64,000 nt of DNA from FW021-bin31 sp964478125 (GCA_964478125.1 CAYZGR010000006.1:1-64000); one strand, 5' to 3'; shown: positions 1 to 10,785, counted from the stretch's first letter. Made by a program: numbers and translations. Notes: generated from the sequence alone by a model not told the origin.

Positions 1-3000
1 TGCGCCTGTGGATTCACGGTTACCTTGACCGCTCCGCGGTTGGGATTCGGACACATATCAGCGGTACGTGTCGCTTGTACGTAGTAGGTGTTAGTGGCTG
101 ATGGTGTAACTTTATAATTGTTTCCTGTATGCAAGAGTGTGCCGCCGGCGGGAGCCGTATACCATTGATAAGTAACATAGTCCAACGGATTATCTATCGC
201 TAATACAACCGATTCTCCCTGGCATATCGTATCCTCTGTCGATTGCAATGTTGGTTCGGGAACTACAGCCGAGGCATAATAGATCCGCAATCCTCCTCCT
301 AAATTGACGTTCAGGACGGTCGAAGAATAGATAGCTATTGAGGTGAAATCTTTCGTAGCTTTAAAGCTCACCATACCTGTATTGCTATTGGTACTCAATA
401 ACTTCAATTTTATCAGTGAGGAGGTACTTATGTTAATGGCGTCATTATTATCTGTTGTTCCATTAAACGTTTTTATATAAATCCCGTCTAGCAAAGCCAA
501 TTGGAGGATATGGGTACCTGCCGCCCCTAATTTGATATGAATACTGTCGCCGGCCTTGCCCTGGAAAGGAAAGATTAGCTTTTGACCAAAAAGACCAGAT
601 GCCGAAATGATCCTTCTGATGATGGATGCAGAGTTCACATCGGCGTCGACGGCATCCGTTGCATCAAGGATGTCTCCAATATTAATACCGGAAGCATAAG
701 TTTGTTGACTGGTAGCAAAGCTACATGGCACATCGTTAAAGCCTGTAACCTTTATTGGTAAGGCGGTCCGTTCGGAACTTGCACACCCGGTTGCATTTAT
801 TGCAGCTACATAATAAATAATATCGTTATAGATTACAGGTGTAGTAAAGCGGGTTCCGGTATGGACAGCGGTTCCTCCGTCGGCCGAGGTATACCAATTG
901 TAGGTATAATCTGTCTGAACGTTTTGTACCGTAAAGGTGACCTGCCCACCGGATGATACAGAGGCACTGGCCGGATTTACAACCGGCTTATCAGGAACCG
1001 GATTTACGGTTACATGCACTGAAGTGCGGCCATTGCTGGTACAGCCTTCTTTGCTTACCGCTTCTACGTAATAGGTTTTATTCGTGTTCAGATCGGGGGT
1101 CGTAAATACGTTGCCAGTAGTCAGGAGGTTGCCATCTGTAGCGGCATCATACCAATTATAAGTAAGATCGTCTGATGGCGCCTTTATTTTTAGCGTGGCT
1201 TTCTCACCGGAACAGACGCTTACATCGTTCGAAAGTACTGTTGGTAAATCCGGAGGAGTACCGACAGATACGGTCAAGGGCATTCTGTTCGGGTTTGCAC
1301 AGCCTTCTCTATTCGCTTCTACATAATAGGTAGTTGTTTGCTTCAAGGCAGGAGGGGTATATGTATCTCCTGAAGCTATTGAAGTGCCCCCAACCGGATC
1401 GGTATACCATTTAATATCAACACCGGCAGCAGCGGTTACACTTAAAGTAACTTTTGTTCCCGCACATATTCCCACTGTATCTTTTCCGCCATCAATGGTG
1501 GGCAATGGGATCAATTGTTCCGCATTATAAAGGTTGAGCGTGGTTAAGGCGCTCAGAGTTCCGCCTATACTTACCAATACGCCATCATAATCTGCTGTTG
1601 CGGGGAGGATGGCTTCAAATTGCTCTCCGCTTAGTAAGGAGAGTCTGAGCAGGGAGTTGTTGAGGTAAACCGGATTACCGCTTGGCGTATTGCCCTGATA
1701 AGTTTCTATTCTTACATTCCCGAGTAGCTGTGCATCGGCCAGTCCGCCCGGTAAGCCGAGTATCAGCCTGATGCTGTCTCCGGCCTTTCCTTGGTGCTGG
1801 AACTTCACCAATTGTCCTATGTAGGATGAGCCTACGCCCACTCCCACATTCATTCGGATATTTGAGGCGGTATTCAGGTCGCCGTCTACCGCCTGATCCG
1901 GGTCGAGTACACCGCAGAGTACGCAGAGGTGTACCAGCCCTCCCGTATATACGGGACTTTGTTGCTGGTTGGCATAGTTACAGGGNNNNNNNNNNNNNNN
2001 NNNNNNNNNNNNNNNNNNNNNNNNNNNNNNNNNNNNNNNNNNNNNNNNNNNNNNNNNNNNNNNNNNNNNNNNNNNNNNNNNNNNNGTACCAGCCCTCCCG
2101 TATATACGGGACTTTGTTGCTGGTTGGCATAGTTACAGGGCGCCCCGGATGGGGTAGAAATGAGCGCTACAACACGTGTACGGGCAGTGCTTATACAGCC
2201 GCCATCTTTAGTAGCTGCTTCCACATAATATAAAGCTTTGGCGGTCAATGCCGGTGTGGTAAAGCTTGTACCGCTGTGTAATGCGGTACCGCCTGTGGCT
2301 GCATCATACCAACGGTAATTCAGGTTTTGGGGATCGGCATCAGCTATGGAGAAGACCGCTTTCTGGCCTGAAATTATATAAACCGTATCCGAAATTAAGT
2401 CGGGCGCATCAGGGGCTGTTGTAACCGTTACATGTACCTCTGTTCGTGTACTGGCAGTTGTACAGTTTCCACTGGAGGCGGCTACATAATAGGTTTTAGA
2501 AGCCTGCAGTTCAGGAGTGGTAAAGATATCAGTTGTATCCAGTGCATTTCCACCCGTAGCGACATCGTACCATATATATTTTATTCCGGGTTGAGGATCT
2601 TTTACTTCCAATGCGGCTTTCCCGCCGTGGCAAATCACTACGTTATCACTGGCTACTTCAGGAGCTTCAGGTGCAGTTTCCGGTATGACGATCAATGGCA
2701 GCCGGTTGGGGTTGGCGCACCCGTCCCTGAGGGCTTCCACATAATAGATGGTGGTATCTGTAATTTCCGGAGTAGTGTAACTATTTTCGGTGGTTAATGG
2801 GGTACCTCCACTGGGGGCATCAAACCATTTGATATTCGTACCCGATGCGGGAGTTACGCTGAGTTGAGCGGTATTACCTGCACAAACTGCCACTGTATCT
2901 TTTCCGCCATCAATGGTGGGCAATGGGATCAATTGTTCCGCATTATAAAGGTTGAGCGTGGTTAAGGCGCTCAGAGTTCCGCCTATACTTACCAATACGC

Positions 3001-5293
3001 CATCATAATCTGCTGTTGCGGGGAGGATGGCTTCAAATTGCTCTCCGCTTAGTAAGGAGAGTCTGAGCAGGGAGTTGTTGAGGTAAACCGGATTACCGCT
3101 TGGCGTATTGCCCTGATAAGTTTCTATTCTTACATTCCCGAGTAGCTGTGCATCGGCCAGTCCGCCCGGTAAGCCGAGTATCAGCCTGATGCTGTCTCCG
3201 GCCTTTCCTTGGTGCTGGAACTTCACCAATTGTCCTATGTAGGATGAGCCTACGCCCACTCCCACATTCATTCGGATATTTGAGGCGGTATTCAGGTCGC
3301 CGTCTACCGCCTGATCCGGGTCGAGTACACCGCAGAGTACGCAGAGGTGTACCAGCCCTCCCGTATATACGGGACTTTGTTGCTGGTTGGCATAGTTACA
3401 GGGTATATTTGAAAGAACGGGGGTGGCGGCTACTACCACATGGGTACGCGGACTAACACAACCGCCCTCGCGCGAAGCTTCAACATAATAGCTGACATCT
3501 CCGGTTATTGTGGGGGTGGAAAAGGAAGTCCCCGTATGTATGGGCGTGCCTCCTGTAGATGTAGTATACCATTTATAAGTTAAGGAGTTATCGGCATTTA
3601 TTACCTGAAAAGTAGTTGTTTGTCCGATCGTTACATGAGCGGTCTCCGGTAACACCTCCGGGGCTGTGGGGTTGGGTGCTACATTAATTGTCACTCCGGT
3701 TCGATTGGGGCTGACACAGTTGCCAAGTGCTGTTTCCGCATAATAAGTTATGGTATCTGTAGGGGTGACCTTAATCGTATCTTTTCCCGTATAAACAGGA
3801 GTTCCTCCGGTCGGCTGAGTGTACCAGTTAAAGCTGACCCCGGACTGCTTGGAAGAGGCAATAAGCTTCACTGATTCTCCCAGGCAAATGGTGGTATCCT
3901 TTGTAGGGTGCGTTATGGCCGGTTTGGTAGCTTCATCAATATTTACGACTACTTCTTTGCGGTCTGTAGCTGTTGTACAACCGTTCCGTAAAGCCTGAAC
4001 GTAATATTTATAGGAGCCCAATGCCTGACCCGGAGAAACGGTGTAGCTGGTACCTATTCCAAGTTTTGTGCCTCCCGTAGCGGCATCCCACCAGGAATAC
4101 GTAGTACCGTTTTCAGGATGGACCACTTTCAAAACGACCGTATTATCCGGACAAACATAAGCCGTATCTTTCTCTACGCCGTCAATATCAATTTGAGGAA
4201 GAGGCGCAACCATTTCTGCTTCGTATAAATTCAAATCGGAGAGTACACTGGCGACGCCACCCAGGCGAAGTTGTACCCGGTCAAATATTCCTGATGAAGC
4301 AAAACTGATTTCGACCTTATTACCCGAGCCACCCAGCAGGCGCAGATACAATAAGGAAGATCCGCCTCCTACATTGTCAACGCTTGCGGTGCCCTTAAAA
4401 GTCTCTACCTGAATAGCTTGTTTTAATACATCTAATTCTAGAAGTCCTCCCGGTTGGGATACAATCAGGCGCACAGAATCTCCGGGTGTGGAGGGACTGG
4501 AGAAAATAACGGTTTCCTGCGTATAAGCCGCTACCCCTACGTCGGCATGCAAGGCGGCATAGGTACTTTCATCCCCGTCAATAGCGTTAAAAGGGTTCGT
4601 TACATGACTACTGAAATTCAATAGATCTATCGCCGGCAGGTATTTACCCGCACCTTCTAACACATCCATTGGCGTTGAACTACATAAATCGTTTGCAGGT
4701 TTAGTGAAGTAGGCATGAAAAAGATGGGCGGTAACTCCAACTCCCAGTGTAGGCGCAACAGTAACCCTCACCCCATCGTAATCTACACCGGGTGTAAAGG
4801 TGATTTCAGCCTGATTATCCGTGCCTAAAAGTCCGATGAGGCTGGCGCTGTCCAGTTCAGTACCTACCGGGTTCCCCTTTAAAGTTGCCTGAACGGTTAT
4901 CCCGCCCAATACGTTTAAGATACTTGATCCAAGACCTAATTTTACGGTGACCGGTGTATTTGCCGTAGGAACATCTGTTCCTGTAAAACGGAGATTTTCC
5001 CAGGCCTGTATAATATCCAGGGCCCCTATATTGGTCCTCAATGTTGAGTAGCTTTGTGGATTACCATCTATAGCATTTGAAGGGTCTTGTACTTCAGAAA
5101 GGGTAAGTACTAATACTTGTTGTTTGTTGCTATGCGTTTCGCTATTAGCGTATATCCGTTGGTATTGTTGTTGGGAAACTCCATTGAAGGCAATACCAAA
5201 TGATAGTAAGAGAAATAGGCATGATTTCTGCAAAAGATTCTTTAAAAGGGATGTATTTCCAAAAGGATGCCGAAAGGTATAGGATTTTTTCAT
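1..5293 (-). CDS. Giant secreted adhesin with CHU_C-type Ig-like and lectin-like repeats (partial, gap inside)
   Basis: The gene starts at 5293 with a signal peptide of about 40 residues (hydrophobic run ending near GVSQQQ) and is open to position 1, so its C-terminus lies outside the window. I count ten Ig-like modules of about 80 residues carrying the W(Y/W)...GGT...YYVEA...C signature of CHU_C-associated Ig domains. These are interleaved with five modules of about 165 residues containing an (A/D)xxAxDGD..T motif that resembles galactose-binding (F5/8-like) folds. Such proteins are usually exported by the type IX system, but the C-terminal sorting domain is not visible. A run of 100 N (1986-2085) interrupts the gene. 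Read literally the frame is lost at the gap, but merging the identical 55-bp contig ends restores one reading frame. The role, surface adhesion or glycan binding, is inferred from the domains. Confidence 0.85.
1473..1985. repeat. 513-bp direct repeat, copy A, inside adhesin gene
   Basis: By eye this is base-for-base identical to 2891-3403 (offset 1418). It encodes one complete 171-residue lectin-like module starting PCNYANQQQSPVYTGG. The copy ends exactly at the assembly gap, which is why the assembly broke here. Confidence 0.9.
1986..2085. other. Assembly gap (100 N)
   Basis: A run of exactly 100 N placed within an exact repeat. Its real length may be zero if the two 55-bp flanks are the same DNA, or one or more whole repeat units if not. 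Confidence 0.95.
2086..2140. repeat. 55-bp contig-end overlap with copy A
   Basis: These 55 bases equal 1931-1985 (and 3349-3403). They are the first bases of a repeat unit in coding direction, and the overlap length looks like an assembly k-mer overlap. Collapsing them with 1931-1985 removes 155 positions and brings both halves of the adhesin gene into the same frame. Confidence 0.85.
2891..3403. repeat. 513-bp direct repeat, copy B, inside adhesin gene
   Basis: Identical partner of 1473-1985. Exact identity over 513 bp inside one gene points to recent duplication or gene conversion. Confidence 0.9.
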
Positions 5294-5679
5294 TGATAAA
5301 AGATTCTGAATGGTAAACAGTCAAATACAGCTATATATTAATAAGGTGTATTTATTTCGTTTATAACTTAGATGAATGAACTATCGGAAACTTAACCCCT
5401 ACTAGTACATTCCTCTTCTTACCCGATCAGCAAACAAAAGTAAAACAGTACTTTTAGTTAAAGTCGTTCAGTATATTCATTATGAGAACGAAATTCCCGC
5501 TTTGTTCATCTTATTCTTTTATGCCTGTCCCGTGTTGTGTTCTTTAATTGAATGAAATAAATAACAAAAAGAATAAACAATATTTTAATATTGCCTTTAT
5601 GATTTTAGAGCTCTAAGATCTCCCGGGAATTGCCGAAAACCCAAAAAAGAGTAGGTGTTATCTTAAATCATTAATTGTT
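5294..5679. other. Intergenic stretch upstream of adhesin and of a small peptide gene
   Basis: This AT-rich stretch is divergent between the adhesin gene (minus) and the small peptide gene (plus). It must hold promoters for both, but I see no convincing TAnnTTTG box or sigma-54-type element. A small palindrome (AGAGCTCT, about 5607-5614) is the only visible structure. Confidence 0.5.
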
Positions 5680-5775
5680 ATGAATTCTATTTTTGATGTG
5701 CTCAATAATATATTGGGGGCCGTTACAGACTTACTGGGATCCTTATTGGAAGGATTATCATATGAATTTTCCTAA
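5680..5775 (+). CDS. 31-aa amphipathic small peptide
   Basis: An ATG-to-TAA frame encodes 31 residues beginning MNSIFDVLNNILGAV and continuing with a TDLLGSLLEGL segment. Leucine, isoleucine and valine recur every three to four residues with acidic or small residues between, so the peptide can form one amphipathic helix with little positive charge. It has no signal peptide. An intrinsic terminator follows 50 bp after the stop, which supports an independent small transcription unit. No ribosome binding site is visible, as is usual in Bacteroidota. I do not recognise a family. It could be a membrane-active peptide or a small regulatory protein; a chance ORF cannot be excluded. Confidence 0.55.
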   Translation: MNSIFDVLNNILGAVTDLLGSLLEGLSYEFS

Positions 5776-5824
5776 CCCTATAAGAAAGTTATAGCGCCTA
5801 GAATGAATGGAACCTCATTCAATA

Positions 5825-5854
5825 CCCCGGGGAAAACAACCGGGGCTTCTTTTA
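5825..5854 (+). terminator. Intrinsic terminator after small peptide gene
   Basis: Stem CCCCGG (5825-5830) pairs with CCGGGG (5840-5845) around a GAAAACAA-type loop and is followed by CTTCTTTT. It separates the small peptide gene from the lipase-like gene. Confidence 0.75.
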
Positions 5855-5885
5855 CCTATTATTAATTAAATGCTGTATTTCAAAA

Positions 5886-7001
5886 GTGAATAAGCTCAAA
5901 TTATTGAGTTCTTTCAAGAAGAACCTTTTTGATCCTAAAAATGTTAACCCCATAAAAAAGAGAAATGAACCATTTATATTTAACCAGGATAGTCAACGCT
6001 CTTTTGCACAGTTATCAGTGATGTTATCTGCCATCGCCCATTGTGATGATCCTCAGTTTTATATTAATAATCGTTTGCCCGGCTGGAAAATAGTATGGGA
6101 CGGAACTCCTACTAGGGAAGGCAATTATGCATTCATTGTTATGGATCCGACGGAGAAGTATTACCTCCTGGCCATAAAAGGGCCTTCCATTCCTTCGGAA
6201 ATCTTCATGGGTTGGGAGCCCTTTGTTAATTGGATATTGGGAGACTTTAATGTACTTACGCAGGAAAAATGGCCGTATACAGCTTCTTCTGATATTTTAG
6301 TCAGTAGTGGCGCTTTTTTAGGATTTCATGATCTGTTAAAAATGCGGGACTCAGATTCGGGGCAATTTATTTTTGATTATCTGAAGGAACATGTTGTAAT
6401 ACCCGGCAAAAAAATAGTTGTTACCGGCCACGGCCTCGGCGGAACGATTGCTACTGCCTTTGCTTCATACCTGAGTACCGCTTTGACCGGCAAAAAGTAT
6501 GCGGAAGATAATATATACTTGTTTACGTTTGGAGCTCCTGCCGCAGGGAATTCGCACTTTGTAAAGGACCTTGATTATAAAGCCCTCAATGCATGGTATT
6601 ATGAAAACAATAAAGATATTATGCCAAGATTCCCCTCTTTCCTTTCCATGCTGGTAGTGACTTTTTTATTCTTTCCTGCACCGGATGCGTCAAAGATCCC
6701 GGTGAATTACATGGGGAGTACTACTAATTTGCGGGAAGCATTTTTAATGATCACCGGTATGTTTTATAAGTTAGGCTATCAACAACCGGGTAGTCGTTAT
6801 GAAGTATTCTCAAATAAATTGTATAAAAAATATAAAAAAAATACACTTGAACATTGGCTCCATCAGGCAGCCAGACAACATGATATAGTGAACTATGCGA
6901 ATTATTTAAAAATTGAACTGGACGACGAGATCATTGAACAGAATAGTATCCTGCCGGATTCTCATGGTAAGAAGTCCATTCTACAAAAATTAACCAAGTA
7001 A
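5886..7001 (+). CDS. Lipase class 3-like protein lacking the nucleophile serine
   Basis: A 371-residue protein with the alpha/beta-hydrolase layout of class 3 lipases. It has a strand plus elbow VVTGHGLGGTIA near residues 178-189, FGAPAAGN near residue 218, an ENNKDIMPRFP segment where the family's catalytic Asp lies, and a late QHDIVNY His segment. The nucleophile elbow, normally GHSLGG, reads GHGLGG: residue 183 is glycine (GGC codon at 6432). The Asp and His regions are kept, so the fold should be intact while classical triacylglycerol hydrolysis is unlikely. No signal peptide is seen, so it is probably cytosolic. The start is GTG at 5886; the next ATG would remove about 45 residues including conserved sequence. 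A binding or scaffold role is possible. Confidence 0.8.
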   Translation: MNKLKLLSSFKKNLFDPKNVNPIKKRNEPFIFNQDSQRSFAQLSVMLSAIAHCDDPQFYINNRLPGWKIVWDGTPTREGNYAFIVMDPTEKYYLLAIKGPSIPSEIFMGWEPFVNWILGDFNVLTQEKWPYTASSDILVSSGAFLGFHDLLKMRDSDSGQFIFDYLKEHVVIPGKKIVVTGHGLGGTIATAFASYLSTALTGKKYAEDNIYLFTFGAPAAGNSHFVKDLDYKALNAWYYENNKDIMPRFPSFLSMLVVTFLFFPAPDASKIPVNYMGSTTNLREAFLMITGMFYKLGYQQPGSRYEVFSNKLYKKYKKNTLEHWLHQAARQHDIVNYANYLKIELDDEIIEQNSILPDSHGKKSILQKLTK

Positions 7002-7257
7002 CCCCTTTTTAAGGGATAATGGCAACAGATACGGATGTTCTATAGTAGTTGATGAAGGATCTGGTTTATCGTATCAATGATTGAAGCTATTCTGCTTGTT
7101 TGGATGGGAAAAGTAAAAGGTAAGGGAATCGTTGAGAAGGGTAGGAACCCACTTGATTATGAAAGTATACAAACATTATTTCTGGAATGATTTAGCGACC
7201 GCTTCAATAATGAAAACCAGGCTTGCGGTCATATCGTGAGTCTTAATGACTTTTTGA

Positions 7258-8742
7258 TTAGGGATCAGGGCATGTAAAATTATATCCTTCCTTCAAGATC
7301 CGGATGGCTTCCTCCATTTCTCCTTCATTTAGGTGCCCGAACCCCAATCGCAGAGCCGTGAGGGTTTGATTTTGATACAGACAAATGCGTGGAAGAAATA
7401 GCCCTTTTTGGCGGCAGTGATCCGCTAATCCTTTAAGTGGAAGCGGCTTGTTGAACCGAAACCAAAAAGCCAATCCCCCTTTGGGGAAAGAGAATCTTAA
7501 ATGGTCTGAAAAGTGATGTGTTATTAATTGAGCAAAATGGTCTCTTCTTGATTGATAAACTTTGATCGCTTTTCGCCTGTATCTATGGATGTCTCCTTCA
7601 TGAATCATCTCTCCCAGGGCTTGTTCTTTTACCAGATCCATACTTCCGAAAATATTTAAATATTTACGTGCTTCCTCAATGAAATCTTTAGGGGCAATCA
7701 TAAAATTTGTCCGGAAGCCGGGTGTTAAAAAGGTTCCGAAGGCTCCCAGATAAATGATATTTCCGTGATGCGCCCTTTTGGCGATCGGGACGGTTGTTGA
7801 TTTTTCAAAAGTCAATTCGGAATTTGTATCATCTTCAATGATGATAAAATCATATTCTTCAGATAACATCATCAGTGCTGTTTTGCGCTCTACTGAGAGA
7901 CTTATGGTGGTAGGGTACTGATGTCGTGGTTGGACATATACACATTTGATATCTCCTTTTTTAAAATGGGCCCGGATGTAATCAATATCTATCCCTTCCT
8001 CATCCATGGGAATGGTTTTAAGTATGGCTCCCGCCTGGCGAAAGACCATATTGGAAAAGGGGTAGCTTAATGCGCCGACCAGGATGAGGTCTCCAGTTTG
8101 AACAAATAACTGGGTGAAGATGTAAAGTAATGTTTCTTTGCCGGGCGTATACATCAAATGATCTTTTGAGATATGGAAACCTTGTGTCAGGTTGATGTAG
8201 TAACTCAGTTGTTCGTTAAAAAAGGAATTTCCCATCACAGAAAAATCAGGAAGCCGCTTGATCGTATTTTTTCGTTTTAAGGCGGCGGAATAAAACCGGG
8301 CCAGTTCATTGTTCTTTATGATCCTGTAATCAGGTTGGCCATCGGTAAAGCGATAAGTACCCTTATTTTTCTGATAGGGTGCATCCAGAATAAAGCTTTT
8401 CCGGAAAGTAAATCCTGCATGTTCAGGATAGGGATGTGAAAAGACAGGGATATCACTTTTTTCTGTTTTCTGTTCTGTTTTATTTATAAAAGTGCCGACG
8501 TTGGGCCTGGTTTCTATCCACCCCTGTGCCTGTAGTTCCTCCAGAGCGGCCATTACCGTCTTCCTGTGTACCTTCAATTCTTTACTCAATACCCGGCTTC
8601 CCGGGATCTTATTGCCCTCTTCCAGCAACCTCCGCTGTATGGCATTGATGAACTGATATACGATTTGTAGATACACCGGATCAGACTTCCGGCGATCTAT
8701 TTTGATGAATTGGGAGAAAGCAATATAATCCGGACTACTCAT
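7258..8742 (-). CDS. MocR/PdxR-like GntR-family regulator without the PLP lysine
   Basis: A 494-residue fusion. Residues 10-80 form a GntR winged helix (DPVYLQIVYQFINAI, then LSKELKVHRKTVMAALEELQ and a GTFI wing). Residues about 115-490 form a class I aminotransferase fold. In MocR regulators the PLP-binding lysine sits in a YxGTFSKxLxPxxR motif. Here it reads YLGAFGTFLTPGFR, with Thr337 in place of the lysine, although the C-terminal substrate-binding arginine (LRLGFG) is present. It may bind an amino acid or free cofactor without a Schiff base. It is divergent from the TonB-dependent receptor starting 69 bp away, which makes that gene the obvious target. Family assignment is firm; the ligand is unknown. 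Confidence 0.88.
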   Translation of the reverse strand: MSSPDYIAFSQFIKIDRRKSDPVYLQIVYQFINAIQRRLLEEGNKIPGSRVLSKELKVHRKTVMAALEELQAQGWIETRPNVGTFINKTEQKTEKSDIPVFSHPYPEHAGFTFRKSFILDAPYQKNKGTYRFTDGQPDYRIIKNNELARFYSAALKRKNTIKRLPDFSVMGNSFFNEQLSYYINLTQGFHISKDHLMYTPGKETLLYIFTQLFVQTGDLILVGALSYPFSNMVFRQAGAILKTIPMDEEGIDIDYIRAHFKKGDIKCVYVQPRHQYPTTISLSVERKTALMMLSEEYDFIIIEDDTNSELTFEKSTTVPIAKRAHHGNIIYLGAFGTFLTPGFRTNFMIAPKDFIEEARKYLNIFGSMDLVKEQALGEMIHEGDIHRYRRKAIKVYQSRRDHFAQLITHHFSDHLRFSFPKGGLAFWFRFNKPLPLKGLADHCRQKGLFLPRICLYQNQTLTALRLGFGHLNEGEMEEAIRILKEGYNFTCPDP

Positions 8743-8761
8743 TTTATTTAAACTGGACTAC

Positions 8762-8769
8762 CAAAGGTA
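8762..8769 (-). promoter_or_regulatory. Possible Bacteroidota -7 box for the MocR-like gene
   Basis: The minus strand reads TACCTTTG, matching TAnnTTTG, 20 bp upstream of the regulator's ATG. No well-spaced -33 TTG was found. Confidence 0.35.
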
Positions 8770-8811
8770 AGAATTTATATTCCAAATTTGCGACCTGATA
8801 AAAAGATAAGA

Positions 8812-10689
8812 ATGATTATGATGAAAAAAGCAGTTGTTTTCTTTGTATGCATTTTAATAACGGGGAAAGCCTTTTCTCAGAGTTTGGGAGGAAACCAAAA
8901 ATTACAGGAAGTCGTTATCAAAGAAAACCGTCTTCATATTCCTTTTAGCGAATCCACCAGAGATATACAGATTATTACACAAAAGGAAATTGAAGAAATG
9001 CCGGTGCATTCGGTGAATGAGTTATTGGCTTATGTAGGCGGCGTGGATATCCGGCAGCGCGGCCCTTTTGGGGCACAGGCGGATGTAAGTATGGATGGCG
9101 GTTCGTTTGAGGAAACACTTGTTTTATTAAACGGCATTAAACTGATTGATGATCAAACGGCGCATAATATGATGAATATCCCCGTTCCACTTGATGCCAT
9201 CGATCATATTGAAATTTTGAGAGGTGCGGCTGCAAGGGTATATGGCACTAATGCACTAACGGGAGCGATCAATATTGTGACGAAAAAGAGCACCAAATCT
9301 TTTCTGACTGCGCATCTTTATGGCGGTTCTTCTTTTAAGCATAAGGATGAAGGAGATGGGGATGGGATTTATGGCGGCGGGGGGATCCGTCTGACGGGGA
9401 ATTACGGTAATGACAAGCAAAGCCAATTGTTGGCCGTCAGTCAAAATGTATACAATGGACAACGTTATAACACCGCACAAAATAATACCCGCTTATTTTA
9501 TAACGGGAACTATCATTTTGATGTAAATAATTCGGTTCAGGCATTGGCCGGCTATGTGAATAACCGTTTTGGCGCCAATGGCTTTTATGCGGCTCCGGGA
9601 GATAAGAATGCGGAAGAAATGGTACAAACTGCTCTCTTTAGCCTTTCTTCCAGGCACCGGTTTGGACGATTTACACTTTTTCCACGAATGAGCGACCGTT
9701 ACAATAAAGATGATTATCGTTATTTTAAACATGATCTGAATCATGCGCGTTCGGTCCATTATTCTAATGCTCTCATGCTGGAAATGAATGGGAGTTTGTC
9801 GACAGGGATTGGGGATTTCGGATTGGGGTGGGAATCGCGCATTGAAAGGATCAATAGCTCCAATATGGGGAAGCACCATCGCGATAACCACGGCGCGTAT
9901 GCAGAGTATAAAGGCGCTTTTTTCGGAAAGATTAGGGTCAATGCGGGTCTGTATGCAAATTATAATTCCGATTTTGGATGGCAGGCCTATCCGGGAATTG
10001 ATCTGGCCTATTTTGTCAACAAACATTGGAAGATTTCAGCTAATATAGGTTCCGGTCAGCGCATTCCCTCTTTCACCGATTTGTATCTGAACCAGCCTCC
10101 GGGAAATGTAGGGAATCCGGATATTCAACCTGAAAATGCCTGGGAATACGAAGCGGATATCCGTTACACTTCAAAGAAAATAACGGCGGAGAGCGGTTAT
10201 TTTTACCGGGCTATTTCAGATTTTATTGATTGGGTAAGGGCGGACGAAACGCAACCGTATACTCCCCAAAATTTTGGAAATAACCGCATTCACGGCATCT
10301 ACCTGCGCCTCCATCAGGATTTTTCGCTTGGGGAGGGGCAACATCTGGGTTATCAATTGAGCTATAACTATCTGCAACCACGATATCTTTCTAATGAATA
10401 CGAACAGTCAAAATATGTGCTTGAATCCCTGAAACATCAATTGATTGCCGGCTTAAATTACGGGTATAAGGCATTTTCCATCCAGCTCGAAAACCGGTTT
10501 ATCAAGCGGGAATTAAATAAAGCTTATGATGTGTTGGATGCCCGCCTGAATTATAAGATCCGCCACTTCCTGATCTATGTGGACATTTCCAATATCCTTG
10601 ATGCGCAATACAAAGAAATTGCCGCCATCCCCATGCCTCCCCGATGGTTTAGTCTGGGGATGAAGTTCCAATGGAAGGATAATAAGTAA
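8812..10689 (+). CDS. TonB-dependent outer membrane receptor (BtuB/CirA-like)
   Basis: About 625 residues. A signal peptide (MMKKAVVFFVCILITGKAFSQ) is followed by a TonB-box-like LQEVVIKEN, a plug domain (IQIITQKEIEEMPVHSVNELLAYVGGVDIRQRG, then LRGAAARVYGTNALTGAINIVTK) and a beta-barrel ending in an aromatic terminal strand (WFSLGMKFQWK). It lacks the SusC-type N-terminal extension and so resembles vitamin or siderophore receptors. ATGs at 8812, 8818 and 8821 are all possible starts; a TTG at 8788 is less likely. It is divergent from the MocR-like regulator. The substrate cannot be told from the sequence. Confidence 0.9.
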   Translation: MIMMKKAVVFFVCILITGKAFSQSLGGNQKLQEVVIKENRLHIPFSESTRDIQIITQKEIEEMPVHSVNELLAYVGGVDIRQRGPFGAQADVSMDGGSFEETLVLLNGIKLIDDQTAHNMMNIPVPLDAIDHIEILRGAAARVYGTNALTGAINIVTKKSTKSFLTAHLYGGSSFKHKDEGDGDGIYGGGGIRLTGNYGNDKQSQLLAVSQNVYNGQRYNTAQNNTRLFYNGNYHFDVNNSVQALAGYVNNRFGANGFYAAPGDKNAEEMVQTALFSLSSRHRFGRFTLFPRMSDRYNKDDYRYFKHDLNHARSVHYSNALMLEMNGSLSTGIGDFGLGWESRIERINSSNMGKHHRDNHGAYAEYKGAFFGKIRVNAGLYANYNSDFGWQAYPGIDLAYFVNKHWKISANIGSGQRIPSFTDLYLNQPPGNVGNPDIQPENAWEYEADIRYTSKKITAESGYFYRAISDFIDWVRADETQPYTPQNFGNNRIHGIYLRLHQDFSLGEGQHLGYQLSYNYLQPRYLSNEYEQSKYVLESLKHQLIAGLNYGYKAFSIQLENRFIKRELNKAYDVLDARLNYKIRHFLIYVDISNILDAQYKEIAAIPMPPRWFSLGMKFQWKDNK

Positions 10690-10785
10690 CCGATCTTGAG
10701 GACTCCCATATTTCCGGAACTTAAAATTATAAAACCGGACTGACTATTCTTCAGGTTACAGGTATTTTATGCTTCAGGCTCCGAT

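Noticed and set aside
1826..2233. Plus-strand ORFs across the first gap and over the adhesin repeats
   Set aside because: Antisense shadows of the adhesin modules; the same shadow recurs at 3244 because of the repeat.
7077..7190. 37-codon plus-strand ORF after the lipase-like gene
   Set aside because: No terminator, promoter or convincing protein composition; likely chance.
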